From Alphaproteobacteria bacterium (GTDB lineage Bacteria > Pseudomonadota > Alphaproteobacteria > Bin65): 64,000 nt of DNA. Shown piece after piece: positions 36,607 to 45,570 of this stretch; positions within the stretch are counted from its first letter, which is position 1; the number at the start of each line of letters is the position of its first letter. A program made the translations under genes and the position numbers. Below the pieces are notes generated by a model, which searched no databases, had not been told where the DNA came from, and worked only from the letters and a program-made list of their open reading frames with translations. The DNA is taken from positions 62,001 to 126,000 of the forward strand of contig JAJEGH010000016.1 of assembly GCA_022819985.1 (NCBI GenBank), read 5' to 3'.

Positions 36607-37197
36607 ATGAGCATCGAACCGACCGCTGAACCGATCGACCTGTTCCACGCCTGGTTCGCCGAAGCCGGTGACGCCGAGCCGAACGACGCCAATGCCATGG
36701 CGCTGGCCACGGTCGGCGCGGACGGCATGCCGTCGGTCCGGATGGTGCTGCTGAAGGGCGCGGACGCAGAAGGCTTCGTCTTCTACACCAACTTCGAAAG
36801 CCGCAAGGGCGTGGAACTGCTGGCCCATCCGCAGGCCGCGCTGTGCTTCCACTGGAAATCGCTGCGCCGCCAGGTGCGCGTCGAGGGGACGGTCGAAACG
36901 GTCAGCGACGCCGAAGCCGACGCCTATTTCGCCAGCCGCGCCCGCGGCAGCCAGATCGGCGCCTGGGCGTCCGAGCAATCGCGGCCGATGGCGGGCAAGG
37001 CCGAACTGCTCAAACGGGTCGGCGTCTTCACCGCGAAATTCGCCGTCGGCAAGGTCGACCGGCCGCCGCACTGGAGCGGCTTCCGGCTGGTGCCGCGCAG
37101 CTACGAATTCTGGAGAGACGGCCAGTTCCGCCTGCACGACCGGCTGGTCTATCGCCGCGAGGGCGACGCCTGGCGCACGGACGTGCTCTTTCCCTGA
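36607..37197 (+). CDS. pdxH: Pyridoxamine 5'-phosphate oxidase
   Basis: The 196-residue flavoprotein is Pdx[13 protein letters not shown] start ([23 protein letters not shown]), [42 protein letters not shown] and [14 protein letters not shown]...RLHDRLVY at the C-terminus. It uses FMN to make pyridoxal 5'-phosphate. The ATG at 36607 matches the family start. In many alphaproteobacteria the gene lies near fabI and aroC, as here. Confidence 0.95.
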   Translation: MSIEPTAEPIDLFHAWFAEAGDAEPNDANAMALATVGADGMPSVRMVLLKGADAEGFVFYTNFESRKGVELLAHPQAALCFHWKSLRRQVRVEGTVETVSDAEADAYFASRARGSQIGAWASEQSRPMAGKAELLKRVGVFTAKFAVGKVDRPPHWSGFRLVPRSYEFWRDGQFRLHDRLVYRREGDAWRTDVLFP

Positions 37198-37219
37198 GGC
37201 TCGTCCCCGTCAGCCCGGA

Positions 37220-37591
37220 TCAGCCGTCTTTCTCCGGCTTCTCGACATGTTCCATCACTTCGTCGAGATCGGACTCGTCCTCGCCGAGGTCCGACGCGTC
37301 TTCGAGCACGTCATCGTCCTCGTCCCCGTCGCTGTCGACATCGACATCTTCGAGATCGTCCGGCAGCGCCACGCCATCTTCCGGCGCATTGCCGTCGTCG
37401 GCCGGCTTTTCGGCAGGCTTGTCCTTGGTGTCTTCCTGCGTCGCCGGCTTGCGGTTGCGACCGCGAATCAGGTCGTCCGGGTTGAACGTCGCGCCGCAAT
37501 AGGGGCACACGGCCGGCACCTTCAGGAGGTCGTAAAACTTGCCGCTGCACGAAGGGCAGACGCGCTTTTGTCCGAGGTTGGCATCAGCCAA
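37220..37591 (-). CDS. TIGR02300/FYDLN acid zinc-ribbon protein
   Basis: The 123-residue protein begins at TTG 37591 as MADANLGQKRVCPSCSGKFYDL, the conserved start of alphaproteobacterial TIGR02300 proteins, with GGAG seven bases upstream; an upstream ATG at 37633 would add an unconserved extension. Two CxxC pairs (CPSC and CPYC) form a zinc ribbon; the usual FYDLN is FYDLL here. The rest is a strongly acidic tail (DLEDVDVDSDGDEDDD). Function is unknown. It is divergent from aroA, a conserved neighbourhood. Confidence 0.85.
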   Translation of the reverse strand: MADANLGQKRVCPSCSGKFYDLLKVPAVCPYCGATFNPDDLIRGRNRKPATQEDTKDKPAEKPADDGNAPEDGVALPDDLEDVDVDSDGDEDDDVLEDASDLGEDESDLDEVMEHVEKPEKDG

Positions 37592-37804
37592 GGCAGGTCT
37601 CCGGATCGTGGCGATAATTCTGGACGTAAACATTCGGCGAGGCGCCGGGCGGCGGCAACCTGCACCATGCTAAATTCGGATGAGGCGGCTATGTGATAGG
37701 GAAGCGCCTGCCGTCAAGGCCCGAATTGCCCGTCCGCAGCGATCCGGCCGCTGCCTTGGTTCGCCGTTCGTCACATCCAACGCTATTTGCCACGCTCTCC
37801 TCCT

Positions 37805-39211
37805 ATGTCCCCTGACCGGCCCGTCAGTTCCGACAGCGCGGCCCGCCCCGCCATCGCACGGCGCGCCGGGCAGCTGGAGGGCGTCGCGGCGGTGCCCGGC
37901 GACAAGTCGATCTCGCATCGCGCCCTGATGCTGGGCGCGCTGGCCATCGGCCGGACCCGCGTGACAGGCCTGCTCGAAGGCGACGATGTGCTGGCCACGG
38001 CGCGGGCCCTGGGCCATCTGGGCGTGACGGTCGTGCGACAGCCCGACGGCGCCTGGACCATCGACGGCGTCGGCGTCGGCGGGCTGGCCGAGCCCGATAC
38101 GGTCCTCGACATGCGCAACGCCGGCACCGCGGCGCGGCTGCTGCTCGGCATCATGGCGACCCACGATCTCCGCGCCGTGATGACCGGCGACGCCTCGCTG
38201 TGCCGGCGGCCGATGGCGCGGGTGACCGAACCGCTGTCGCAGATGGGCGCCCAGTTCGACTGCGCCGCCGGAGGGCATCTGCCGCTCACCGTCCGGGGCG
38301 CGCGGATGCCGGTGCCCATCGTCTACGCGCTGCCCGTCGTCTCGGCCCAGGTCAAGTCGGCCGTGCTGTTCGCCGGGCTCAACACGATGGGCGAGACCTC
38401 GGTGATCGAGGCTGCGCCGACGCGCGACCACACCGTGCGCATGATGCGCTATTTCGGCTGCACGGTATCCTCCGCAAGCGGAAAAGCCGGAACGCGCGTT
38501 ACGGTCCGCGGCTGGCAGGAATTTTCCGCGGCCGACCTCTCCGTGCCGGCCGATCCCTCATCGGCGGCTTTCCCGCTGGTCGGTGCCCTGCTGGCCGGCA
38601 GCGGCGCCGTGACCGTTCGCGGCGTCTGCCTCGATCCGCTGCGCACCGGCCTGTACGAAACCCTCGCCGAAATGGGCGCAGACCTTTCCATCGAGAACCG
38701 GCGCGAGGTCTCCGGCGAGCCGGTCGGCGATCTGGTGGCGGCGGCCGGCGCCCTGAACGCCGTCGCGGTGCCGGCGGCGCGCGCAGCCTCGATGATCGAC
38801 GAATACCCGGTCCTCGCCGCCGCGGCGGCCCTGGCGAAGGGCACCACGCGGTTCGACGGAGTCGGCGAATTGCGGGTCAAGGAGAGCGACCGCCTCGCCG
38901 CCGTCGCAGACGGCCTTGCCCGATGCGGCGTGCCGGTGCGCACGGGCGACGACTGGATGGAGATCGACGGTTCGGGCGGCCGGCCCGTCCCGGGCACCGG
39001 CCCGGACAACCCGGTCGCCACGCGGCAGGACCACCGGATCGCCATGAGCTTCCTGGTCCTCGGCCTCGCCAGCAGGGATGGCGTCGCCGTGGAGGATACG
39101 GCTATGATCGGCACCAGCTTCCCCGGCTTCGCCTCGCTGATGCAGTCCCTCGGCGCACCGATCGAGGCCCTGACCGACGCACCGGACCGTTCCACCGGAG
39201 ATCCAGCATGA
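37805..39211 (+). CDS. aroA: 3-phosphoshikimate 1-carboxyvinyltransferase (EPSP synthase)
   Basis: The 468-residue protein has GDKSISHR at 32-39, MRNAGTAARLLLG, DASLCRRPMARV, SAQVKSAVLFAGLNT and MIDEYPVLAAAAA with KESDRLAAVA, the full EPSP synthase. The order and spacing resemble the CP4-like class. It makes EPSP from shikimate-3-phosphate and PEP. ATG 37805 is chosen; a TTG at 37787 is in frame. In relatives cmk, rpsA and ihfB follow; here the stop overlaps the start of a class II aldolase gene, so that block has been rearranged. Confidence 0.94.
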   Translation: MSPDRPVSSDSAARPAIARRAGQLEGVAAVPGDKSISHRALMLGALAIGRTRVTGLLEGDDVLATARALGHLGVTVVRQPDGAWTIDGVGVGGLAEPDTVLDMRNAGTAARLLLGIMATHDLRAVMTGDASLCRRPMARVTEPLSQMGAQFDCAAGGHLPLTVRGARMPVPIVYALPVVSAQVKSAVLFAGLNTMGETSVIEAAPTRDHTVRMMRYFGCTVSSASGKAGTRVTVRGWQEFSAADLSVPADPSSAAFPLVGALLAGSGAVTVRGVCLDPLRTGLYETLAEMGADLSIENRREVSGEPVGDLVAAAGALNAVAVPAARAASMIDEYPVLAAAAALAKGTTRFDGVGELRVKESDRLAAVADGLARCGVPVRTGDDWMEIDGSGGRPVPGTGPDNPVATRQDHRIAMSFLVLGLASRDGVAVEDTAMIGTSFPGFASLMQSLGAPIEALTDAPDRSTGDPA

Positions 39212-39993
39212 ATACCGTTACCGCCATCCGCCCCGCCGGCAGCGTCCGCGACCGGGTATCCGACGAGGAATGGGCGGTTCGCGTCGACCTCGCCGCCGCC
39301 TACCGCCTGGTGGCCCACTACGGCTGGGACGACCTGATCTACACCCATATTTCCGCACGGGTTCCCGGCCCGGAGCATCATTTCCTGATCAATCCCTACG
39401 GCATGATGTTCGAGGAAATCACCGCCTCCAGCCTGCTCAAGATCGATATGGACGGCGACCTCGTCATGGAGAGCGACTACGGCGTCAACAAGGCCGGCTT
39501 CACCATCCACAGCGCGGTCCACGAGGCGCGGGACGACGCCCGCTGCGTCATCCATCTCCACACGCTGGACGGCACGGCGGTCTCGACCGACAGCCGCGGC
39601 CTGCTGCCGCTCAATCAGACCGCCCTGCTGATCCGCGACCGGATCGCCTGGCACGAATACGAAGGCGTCGCGGTGGACCTCGACGAACGGCCGCGCCTGC
39701 AACAGGATCTGGGAGAGAAAAACTTCATGCTGCTGTGGAACCACGGCACGCTGACCTGCGGCGCGACCGTGGCCGAGGCGTTCCAGCGCATGTATTTCCT
39801 GGAACGCGCCTGCTCGATGCAGGTCCGCACCCTGTCGACCGGCCCCGAAATCCACCCGCCGAAAGACGAGATCGTCGAAAGGACCGCACTCCAAGGCGCC
39901 CACGACGACTATTTCGCCATGCTCGCCAACACCATGGCCTGGCCGGCCCTGCTGCGCATGCTCGACCGGCGCGACCCGTCCTTCCGCGAATAG
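39208..39993 (+). CDS. Class II aldolase/adducin family protein
   Basis: The 261-residue protein has DDLIYTHISARVPGPEHHFLINPYG and the metal-binding HLHTLDG, with LLWNHGTLTCGATVAEAF completing the fold. Similar bacterial proteins are annotated as aldolases or decarboxylases but many have no proven activity. The ATG overlaps the aroA stop codon (ATGA), so translation is coupled although no shikimate-related role is known. No substrate can be assigned. Confidence 0.85.
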   Translation: MNTVTAIRPAGSVRDRVSDEEWAVRVDLAAAYRLVAHYGWDDLIYTHISARVPGPEHHFLINPYGMMFEEITASSLLKIDMDGDLVMESDYGVNKAGFTIHSAVHEARDDARCVIHLHTLDGTAVSTDSRGLLPLNQTALLIRDRIAWHEYEGVAVDLDERPRLQQDLGEKNFMLLWNHGTLTCGATVAEAFQRMYFLERACSMQVRTLSTGPEIHPPKDEIVERTALQGAHDDYFAMLANTMAWPALLRMLDRRDPSFRE

Positions 39994-40068
39994 GCGGACA
40001 ACAGGCCCGCCGCTACGCCGACGTAACGGTTCCCTGGAGAGGTTCGGGCCCGAACCGGGAAGAGGCTC

Positions 40069-40923
40069 ATGGGTATCATCACCAATGTGATCCTGCCGCT
40101 GGCGCTGGCCCTCATCATGTTTGCGATGGGGCTGGGCCTGACCGGACGCGATTTCGCCCGGGTGTTTGCCCAGCCGAGAGATTTCGTCGCCGGCGCCGCC
40201 CTGCAGTTGATCGCGCTGCCCGTGGCCGCCTTCGTGCTGGCGTCGGTCTGGCCGATGGCGGCGATCCTGGCAGTCGGCCTGATGATCCTGGCCTCCTGCC
40301 CCGGCGGGACGACCTCCAACCTGATGACCCTGATCGCCCGGGGCGATGTCGCGCTCTCGATCTCGCTGACCGCGGTGATCAGCCTGCTCGCCGTCGTCAC
40401 CGTGCCGCTGATCGTCGGCAGCAGCCTGACCCACTTCATGGGACAGGCCGCCCCGCCCCTGCCGGTGCTGGAGACCGTCCTCCAAATCACCGCCATCGTC
40501 GTGGTGCCGACAGCGCTCGGGATGCTGGTGCGCCGGCTTGCGCCGGCTTTCGCGCAGCGGGCGGGCGACTACACACGGCCGCTGTCGGCCGCGGTCTTCG
40601 TGTTTGTCGTGATCGCCGCGCTGATCTCGTCGCGCGAGGACATCGTGCCCTTCTTCACCGTGGCCGGGCCGGTCTGCCTGGTCTTCAACCTGCTGATGCT
40701 GGGTATCGCCCACAGCGTCGCGGCCGGCCTGCGCCTGGACAGGTCGCAGCGGATCGCCGTCACCATCGAATGCGGCTTCCAGAACGCCACCCTCGGCATC
40801 GTCGTCGGGACGACCCTGCTCGGCGACGTCCGCTTCGCCATCCCGAGCGCGGTTTACGGCCTCATCATGCTGTTCACGGGCCTGGGCTACAGCCTGCTGG
40901 TCGCGCGGCGGCAGGGCGCTTGA
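40069..40923 (+). CDS. Bile acid:sodium symporter family (BASS) transporter
   Basis: The 284-residue membrane protein has nine or so helices with LALALIMFAMGLGLTGRDFARVF at the start, the family signature ASCPGGTTSNLMTLIARGDVALSISLTAV, and FECGFQNATLG-type sequence (TIECGFQNATLGIVVGTTLL) near the end. Family members co-transport bile acids, pyruvate, pantothenate or other organic anions with Na+; here the substrate is unknown. It is coupled to the next gene, whose TTG start overlaps the stop codon. Confidence 0.87.
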   Translation: MGIITNVILPLALALIMFAMGLGLTGRDFARVFAQPRDFVAGAALQLIALPVAAFVLASVWPMAAILAVGLMILASCPGGTTSNLMTLIARGDVALSISLTAVISLLAVVTVPLIVGSSLTHFMGQAAPPLPVLETVLQITAIVVVPTALGMLVRRLAPAFAQRAGDYTRPLSAAVFVFVVIAALISSREDIVPFFTVAGPVCLVFNLLMLGIAHSVAAGLRLDRSQRIAVTIECGFQNATLGIVVGTTLLGDVRFAIPSAVYGLIMLFTGLGYSLLVARRQGA

Positions 40924-41591
40924 ACGCCGCTTCGCCGGACCGGCCGCCCGTCCCGGCCGCTTCGTCCCTGGGCGCGGCGGCGGACGCGTTGTTCCGCGAC
41001 CACGCGGTCTTCCGCCTCGTCTTCAACCGGTTCCATCGCGTGTCGCCGCGCCTGTTCCGCTCCGGCCAGCCGACGCCGGCCCAACTGCGCCGTTGGACCC
41101 GCAGGCACGGAATCAGGACGGTGATAAACCTGCGCGGCCGGCATCGCTTCGCCACCTACGGCCAGGAAATCGCCGCCTGCCGGGAGCTCGGTCTCGCCCA
41201 CATCGATTTCCGCCTCGATTCCCGCGGCGCGCCGCCGAAGAACCGGATGCTACAGCTGCTCGACATGGCCGACGGGCTGGAATATCCGGCGCTCGCCCAT
41301 TGCAAAACCGGCGCCGACCGGGCCGGCCTGTTCGCCGCCGCCTTCCTGCACGGCGTGGAGGGCCGGCCGATCGGGCTGGCGCAACGGCAGCTCAGCCTGC
41401 GCTACGGCCATTTCCGCCAGGCCAAGACCGGCATTCTGGATTTCTTCTTCGAGCGCTATGTCCGGGACGCGGGCGGCCAGGGCTTCCGCCGCTGGATCGA
41501 GGAAGATTACGACCCCGCCGCCCTCAAGGCCGAATTCATGAGCCAGTGGTGGGCAACAGTGCTCGTGGACCGGATCCTGCGCCGGGAGTAG
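40920..41591 (+). CDS. Dual-specificity/tyrosine phosphatase-like protein
   Basis: The 223-residue protein has the cysteine phosphatase loop HCKTGADRAG at residues 127-136 and an upstream RLFRSGQPTPAQLRRWTRRHGIRTVINLRG segment typical of small bacterial DSP/PTP-like proteins. Catalysis would use Cys128 and Arg134, with an acid from the DSRGAP loop. Its substrate is unknown; relatives act on phosphotyrosine or phosphoinositide-like molecules. The start is TTG overlapping the symporter stop (TTGA). Confidence 0.82.
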   Translation: MNAASPDRPPVPAASSLGAAADALFRDHAVFRLVFNRFHRVSPRLFRSGQPTPAQLRRWTRRHGIRTVINLRGRHRFATYGQEIAACRELGLAHIDFRLDSRGAPPKNRMLQLLDMADGLEYPALAHCKTGADRAGLFAAAFLHGVEGRPIGLAQRQLSLRYGHFRQAKTGILDFFFERYVRDAGGQGFRRWIEEDYDPAALKAEFMSQWWATVLVDRILRRE

Positions 41592-41692
41592 CGCCTTGCA
41601 CCGCCGGGCGGGCGCCGGGGAAACCGCCGGAAGCCCGCCGCGCCTGCGCCCTTCCCTTGTATGCACGCTGTCGCCGTACCACTTTCCCGGCC

Positions 41693-42736
41693 ATGCCCGA
41701 CGCCGCCACCGCCCCGGCCGATCGTCCTGACGATGCCGTTCCCGCCGATACCGTTCCCGCCGATACCGTTCCCGCCGTCCGGGTCCGCAGGCTGACAAAG
41801 ACCTATCGCGGGTCGAAGAATTTTCCGCCGAGCCGGGCGCTCAAGGGGATAGACCTCGACATTCCCAAGGGTTCCGTTTTCGGTCTGCTCGGGCCGAACG
41901 GGGCCGGCAAATCGACGCTCATCAACATTCTGGCCGGCCTGGTCAACAAGACCGCGGGAACGGCGGCGATCTGGGGCATCGATATCGACCGCGACCCGCG
42001 CCGGTCGCGGGCCGCGATCGGCGTGGTGCCGCAGGAGTTGAACATCGACGCCTTCTTCACGCCGCGCGAACTGCTGGAATTCCAGGCCGGCCTCTACGGC
42101 GTGCCGGCGCGCGAGCGGATCACCGGGGAGCTGCTCGCCGCCGTGCAGCTGACCGACAAGGCGGAAAACTATTCGCGCACCCTCTCCGGCGGCATGCGCC
42201 GGCGTCTGATGGTCGCCAAGGCGATGGTCCACAAGCCGCCGGTGCTGGTGCTGGACGAGCCGACCGCCGGCGTCGACGTCGAACTGCGCCAGCAGCTGTG
42301 GGGCCAGATCCGGGCGCTGAACCGGTCGGGCACGACCATCCTGCTGACCACCCATTATCTGGACGAGGCGCAGGAACTGTGCGACCGGATCGCCTTCATC
42401 GATCGCGGCGAGGTCATCGCCTGCGACACCACCGAGGCGCTGCTCCGGCGCGTCGACCGCAAGGAAGTGACCTTCTCGCTGGGCGAGCAATTGGATGAAC
42501 TGCCGGCCGGGCTGGCGCACTACGATGCCGATTTTGTCCCGCCGCGCCGGCTGGTCATCCGCTATCGGCCGAGCCGGACGCGCTTCCGCGACATCGTCAA
42601 CGACGTGCGCGAGGCGGGCCTGACAATCGTCGACGTATCGACCCGGGACAGCGATCTCGAAGATCTGTTCCTGCAACTGACCGCCGCGGCGGCGGACGAT
42701 ACGGCCGCAGACCGCGGCCCGGCGCAGCCCGACTGA
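41693..42736 (+). CDS. ABC transporter ATP-binding protein (ABC-2 export type), no adjacent permease
   Basis: The 347-residue protein has Walker A GPNGAGKST at 67-75, signature LSGGMRRRLMVAKAM, Walker B VLVLDEPTAGVD and an H-loop LLTTHYLDEAQELCDR, followed by a C-terminal regulatory stretch. It belongs to the ABC-2 exporter ATPases (YadG/CcmA/NodI-like). No permease gene follows; the next gene is convergent. The N-terminal 30 residues are low complexity (ADTVP units) encoded by a 15-bp repeat and precede the domain start. Confidence 0.87.
   Translation: MPDAATAPADRPDDAVPADTVPADTVPAVRVRRLTKTYRGSKNFPPSRALKGIDLDIPKGSVFGLLGPNGAGKSTLINILAGLVNKTAGTAAIWGIDIDRDPRRSRAAIGVVPQELNIDAFFTPRELLEFQAGLYGVPARERITGELLAAVQLTDKAENYSRTLSGGMRRRLMVAKAMVHKPPVLVLDEPTAGVDVELRQQLWGQIRALNRSGTTILLTTHYLDEAQELCDRIAFIDRGEVIACDTTEALLRRVDRKEVTFSLGEQLDELPAGLAHYDADFVPPRRLVIRYRPSRTRFRDIVNDVREAGLTIVDVSTRDSDLEDLFLQLTAAAADDTAADRGPAQPD
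41732..41776. repeat. Three 15-bp tandem repeats in the ABC ATPase N-terminus
   Basis: gatgccgttcccgcc is followed by two identical copies of gataccgttcccgcc. They code for Asp-(Ala/Thr)-Val-Pro-Ala steps upstream of the ATPase domain and keep the frame. Confidence 0.92.
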
Positions 42737-42755
42737 GGCCGCCGCGCGGCTGGCG

Positions 42756-43781
42756 TCAGGCGCCCCAGCCGACGCCGCAGACCTTGCCGAAATGGCGGCC
42801 TTCGGGAAAGGCGCGCAGGGCCTCGGCGACATCCTCGAAAGCGAAGCCGTGGGCGTCGTCCACCGCGGGCCGGGTGCCGAAATGGGCCATCGCGCGGTTC
42901 ATCGCCTCGAACATGGTCCGGCTGCCGACCGTGACGCCCTGAAGCCGGACATTCTGGGTCACGACCGGGCCGAGATTGAGCGTGCCCGCCGCGCCGGCCA
43001 GCACGCCGATCAGGCTGACCGTGCCGCCCGGCCGGACCGCGCGCAACGACTGCTCCAGCGTCCCGCCGCCGCCGACCTCGACGATATGGTCGACGCCGCG
43101 GCCGAGCATCGCGCGGGCCGCTTTCCCCCAGTCCGGCGTCTCGCGATAGTTGATGAGATGGTCGGCGCCCAGTGCCTTCGCCTTCTCCAGCTTGCCGTCG
43201 CTGGACGAGGTGGCGACCACCTCTGCCCCGTGCATTTTGGCGAACTGCAGGGCGAACAGGGAAACGCCGCCGGTGCCCTGCACCAGCACGGCGTCGCCGG
43301 CCTTCACCTGCCCCTGCTCGACCACGGCGTTCCAGGCCGTCACGGCGGCGCAGGGCAGCGTAGCGGCCTCGACCGCCGTCATGTGCGCCGGCGCCTTGAC
43401 CGCGCCGGTCTCCGGCAGCAGCATCTTCTCCTGCACGGTGCCGTCGTTCGGGCCGCCCAGCGTGCCGCCCCAGCATTCCTCCCGGAATGTGCCGTCGATC
43501 CAGTTCTGGCCGAAGATCGGGCAGACCAGATCGCCGAGCGTCACCCGGCCGACGCCCTCGCCGACCGCTTCGACCGTCCCCGCACCGTCGGACAGCGGCA
43601 CCAGCGGCAGCTCGCCGGAGCGCCGGCCGTAGCCGCGGTTGACCATGACCGTATCGCGGTAGTTGATCGACACCGCCTGCATCCGCACGACGATCTCGCC
43701 CGGGCCGGGCACCGGATCGGACCGCTCGGCCAGCCGGATATTGTCGAGGCCCCAGTCCCCTTCGATCTGCATGACGCGCAT
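42756..43781 (-). CDS. Medium-chain NAD(P)-dependent alcohol dehydrogenase (quinone oxidoreductase-like)
   Basis: The 341-residue protein has the GroES-like N-terminal half (VSINYRDTVMVNRGYG, PLVPLSDGAGTVEAVGEGV) and a Rossmann half with VLVQGTGGVSLFALQFAKMHGA. It lacks the catalytic and structural zinc cysteines, so it belongs to the zinc-independent quinone oxidoreductase/enoyl reductase branch. Substrate is unknown. It is convergent with the ABC ATPase gene and transcribed divergently from yifB. Confidence 0.86.
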   Translation of the reverse strand: MRVMQIEGDWGLDNIRLAERSDPVPGPGEIVVRMQAVSINYRDTVMVNRGYGRRSGELPLVPLSDGAGTVEAVGEGVGRVTLGDLVCPIFGQNWIDGTFREECWGGTLGGPNDGTVQEKMLLPETGAVKAPAHMTAVEAATLPCAAVTAWNAVVEQGQVKAGDAVLVQGTGGVSLFALQFAKMHGAEVVATSSSDGKLEKAKALGADHLINYRETPDWGKAARAMLGRGVDHIVEVGGGGTLEQSLRAVRPGGTVSLIGVLAGAAGTLNLGPVVTQNVRLQGVTVGSRTMFEAMNRAMAHFGTRPAVDDAHGFAFEDVAEALRAFPEGRHFGKVCGVGWGA

Positions 43782-43916
43782 GGCGGTTGTCCCCCGGTTC
43801 GGAAGTTCGGTCGGGAACGGACCTTAGCGGCTGCGCCCGACCGGTCAACCGGCCGGCCCCGGACCGGATAAACGAATAAATTGCCGATGCGGGGCCGCTC
43901 TGCTATCGCCCGTCCC

Positions 43917-45458
43917 ATGGTTGCGCGGGTTAAAACGATTGCCTTTCACGGCATCGACGTTCTGGACATCGACGTCCAGGTGCAGATCAGTAGCGGCGTG
44001 GTCGCCTACAGGATCGTCGGGCTGCCGGACAAGGCCGTGGGCGAATCCCAGGAGCGGGTGCGCAGCGCGCTCTCCGCCCTCGGCCTCGCCCTGCCGGCCA
44101 AGCGGATCACCGTGAACCTGGCGCCGGCCGACGTGCTGAAGGAGGGCAGCCATTTCGACCTGCCGATCGCGGTCGGCATGCTGATGGCGATGGGCGCCCT
44201 GCCGGCCGACGCGCTGGACGGCTACACCGTGGTCGGCGAGCTGGCGCTGGACGGCCAGATCGCGCCGGTCGCGGGCGTCCTGCCGGCGGCCATGGCGGCG
44301 GTCGGCGAAGGCAGGCGCGGCATCGTCTGCCCGGCGGCCTGCGGCGGCGAGGCGGCCTGGGCCGGCGACCTGGACGTGCTGGCGCCGCGCTCGCTCATTG
44401 CCCTGGTCAACCATTTCAAGGGCACCCAGGTGCTGAGCCCGCCCGAGCCGGCGCTCGCCGACGACGACGGCCGCTATCCGGACCTCGCCGACATCAAGGG
44501 GCAGGAAACCGCCAAGCGCGCCCTCGAGATCGCCGCCGCGGGCGGCCACAACCTGCTGATGATCGGCCCGCCCGGCTCCGGCAAGTCGATGCTGGCGGCC
44601 CGGCTGCCCGGCATCCTGCCGCCGCTCGACGCCGCCGAGGCGCTCGAAGTCAGCATGATCCATTCGGTCGCCGGCATGCTGGAGAACGGGCGGATCACGC
44701 GGCGCCGGCCGTTCCGCGATCCGCACCATTCGGCTTCGCTGCCCGCGCTGGTCGGCGGCGGCCTGCGCGCCCGACCCGGCGAGGCCTCGCTCGCCCATCT
44801 CGGTGTGCTGTTCCTCGACGAGTTGCCGGAGTTCAACCGGCAGACCCTGGAGGCGCTGCGCCAGCCGGTCGAGTCCGGGCGGGCCGTCGTGGCGCGGGCC
44901 AACCATCATGTGACCTATCCGGCGCGCTTCCAGCTGATCGCGGCGATGAACCCGTGCCGCTGCGGCCATCTCGACGATCCGGCGCTCGCCTGTTCGCGCG
45001 CGCCGCGCTGCGCCCGGGAATACCAGACCCGCATTTCCGGCCCGATGTTCGACCGCATCGACCTGCATGTCGACGTGCCGGCGGTGAGCGCCGCCGATCT
45101 CTCGCTGCCGCCGCCGCGCGAAAGCAGTGCCGATGTGGCGCCGCGGGTGGCCGCGGCCCGCGACATCCAGAAGGCCCGCTACACGGGGCATGGCATCCGG
45201 ACCAATGCCGAGGCCGATGGCGACCTGCTGGAGGACGCCGCCGCCGCCGATGCGAGCGGCCGAGCGCTGCTCACCGAGGCGGCGGACAAGCTGCGGCTCA
45301 GCGCGCGCGGCTACCACAGGGTCCTGCGGGTCGCGCGGACCCTTGCGGACATGGAGCATGGAGATCGGGGCGCGGCGCATGGGAATGCGGCCGCCGTCGG
45401 CCGCCTGCACATCGCCGAGGCCCTGAGCTATCGCCGCCTTGCGCCCGGCGCCGGATAA
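43917..45458 (+). CDS. YifB/ComM family Mg-chelatase-like AAA ATPase
   Basis: The 513-residue protein has an N-terminal Lon-protease-like domain (GLPDKAVGESQERVRSAL), Walker A GPPGSGKSM at 217-225, Walker B LGVLFLDELPEF, a zinc-finger-like set of cysteines in AAMNPCRCGHLDDPALACSRAPRCA, and the Mg-chelatase C-terminal domain. ComM in Vibrio is a hexameric helicase that promotes branch migration in natural transformation; YifB is widespread. The ATG at 43917 matches the family start MVARVKTIAFHG. Confidence 0.93.
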   Translation: MVARVKTIAFHGIDVLDIDVQVQISSGVVAYRIVGLPDKAVGESQERVRSALSALGLALPAKRITVNLAPADVLKEGSHFDLPIAVGMLMAMGALPADALDGYTVVGELALDGQIAPVAGVLPAAMAAVGEGRRGIVCPAACGGEAAWAGDLDVLAPRSLIALVNHFKGTQVLSPPEPALADDDGRYPDLADIKGQETAKRALEIAAAGGHNLLMIGPPGSGKSMLAARLPGILPPLDAAEALEVSMIHSVAGMLENGRITRRRPFRDPHHSASLPALVGGGLRARPGEASLAHLGVLFLDELPEFNRQTLEALRQPVESGRAVVARANHHVTYPARFQLIAAMNPCRCGHLDDPALACSRAPRCAREYQTRISGPMFDRIDLHVDVPAVSAADLSLPPPRESSADVAPRVAAARDIQKARYTGHGIRTNAEADGDLLEDAAAADASGRALLTEAADKLRLSARGYHRVLRVARTLADMEHGDRGAAHGNAAAVGRLHIAEALSYRRLAPGAG

Positions 45459-45570
45459 GGTCCGGCCGGCCCCGGGAAAGTCCGGCGGCGCAGATTGCCT
45501 CTTGACGCGCATTGAGTAAATCCGTTGACTTGTCGGCGTATCGACCGAACCGGACAGGGGAGACACCGCC

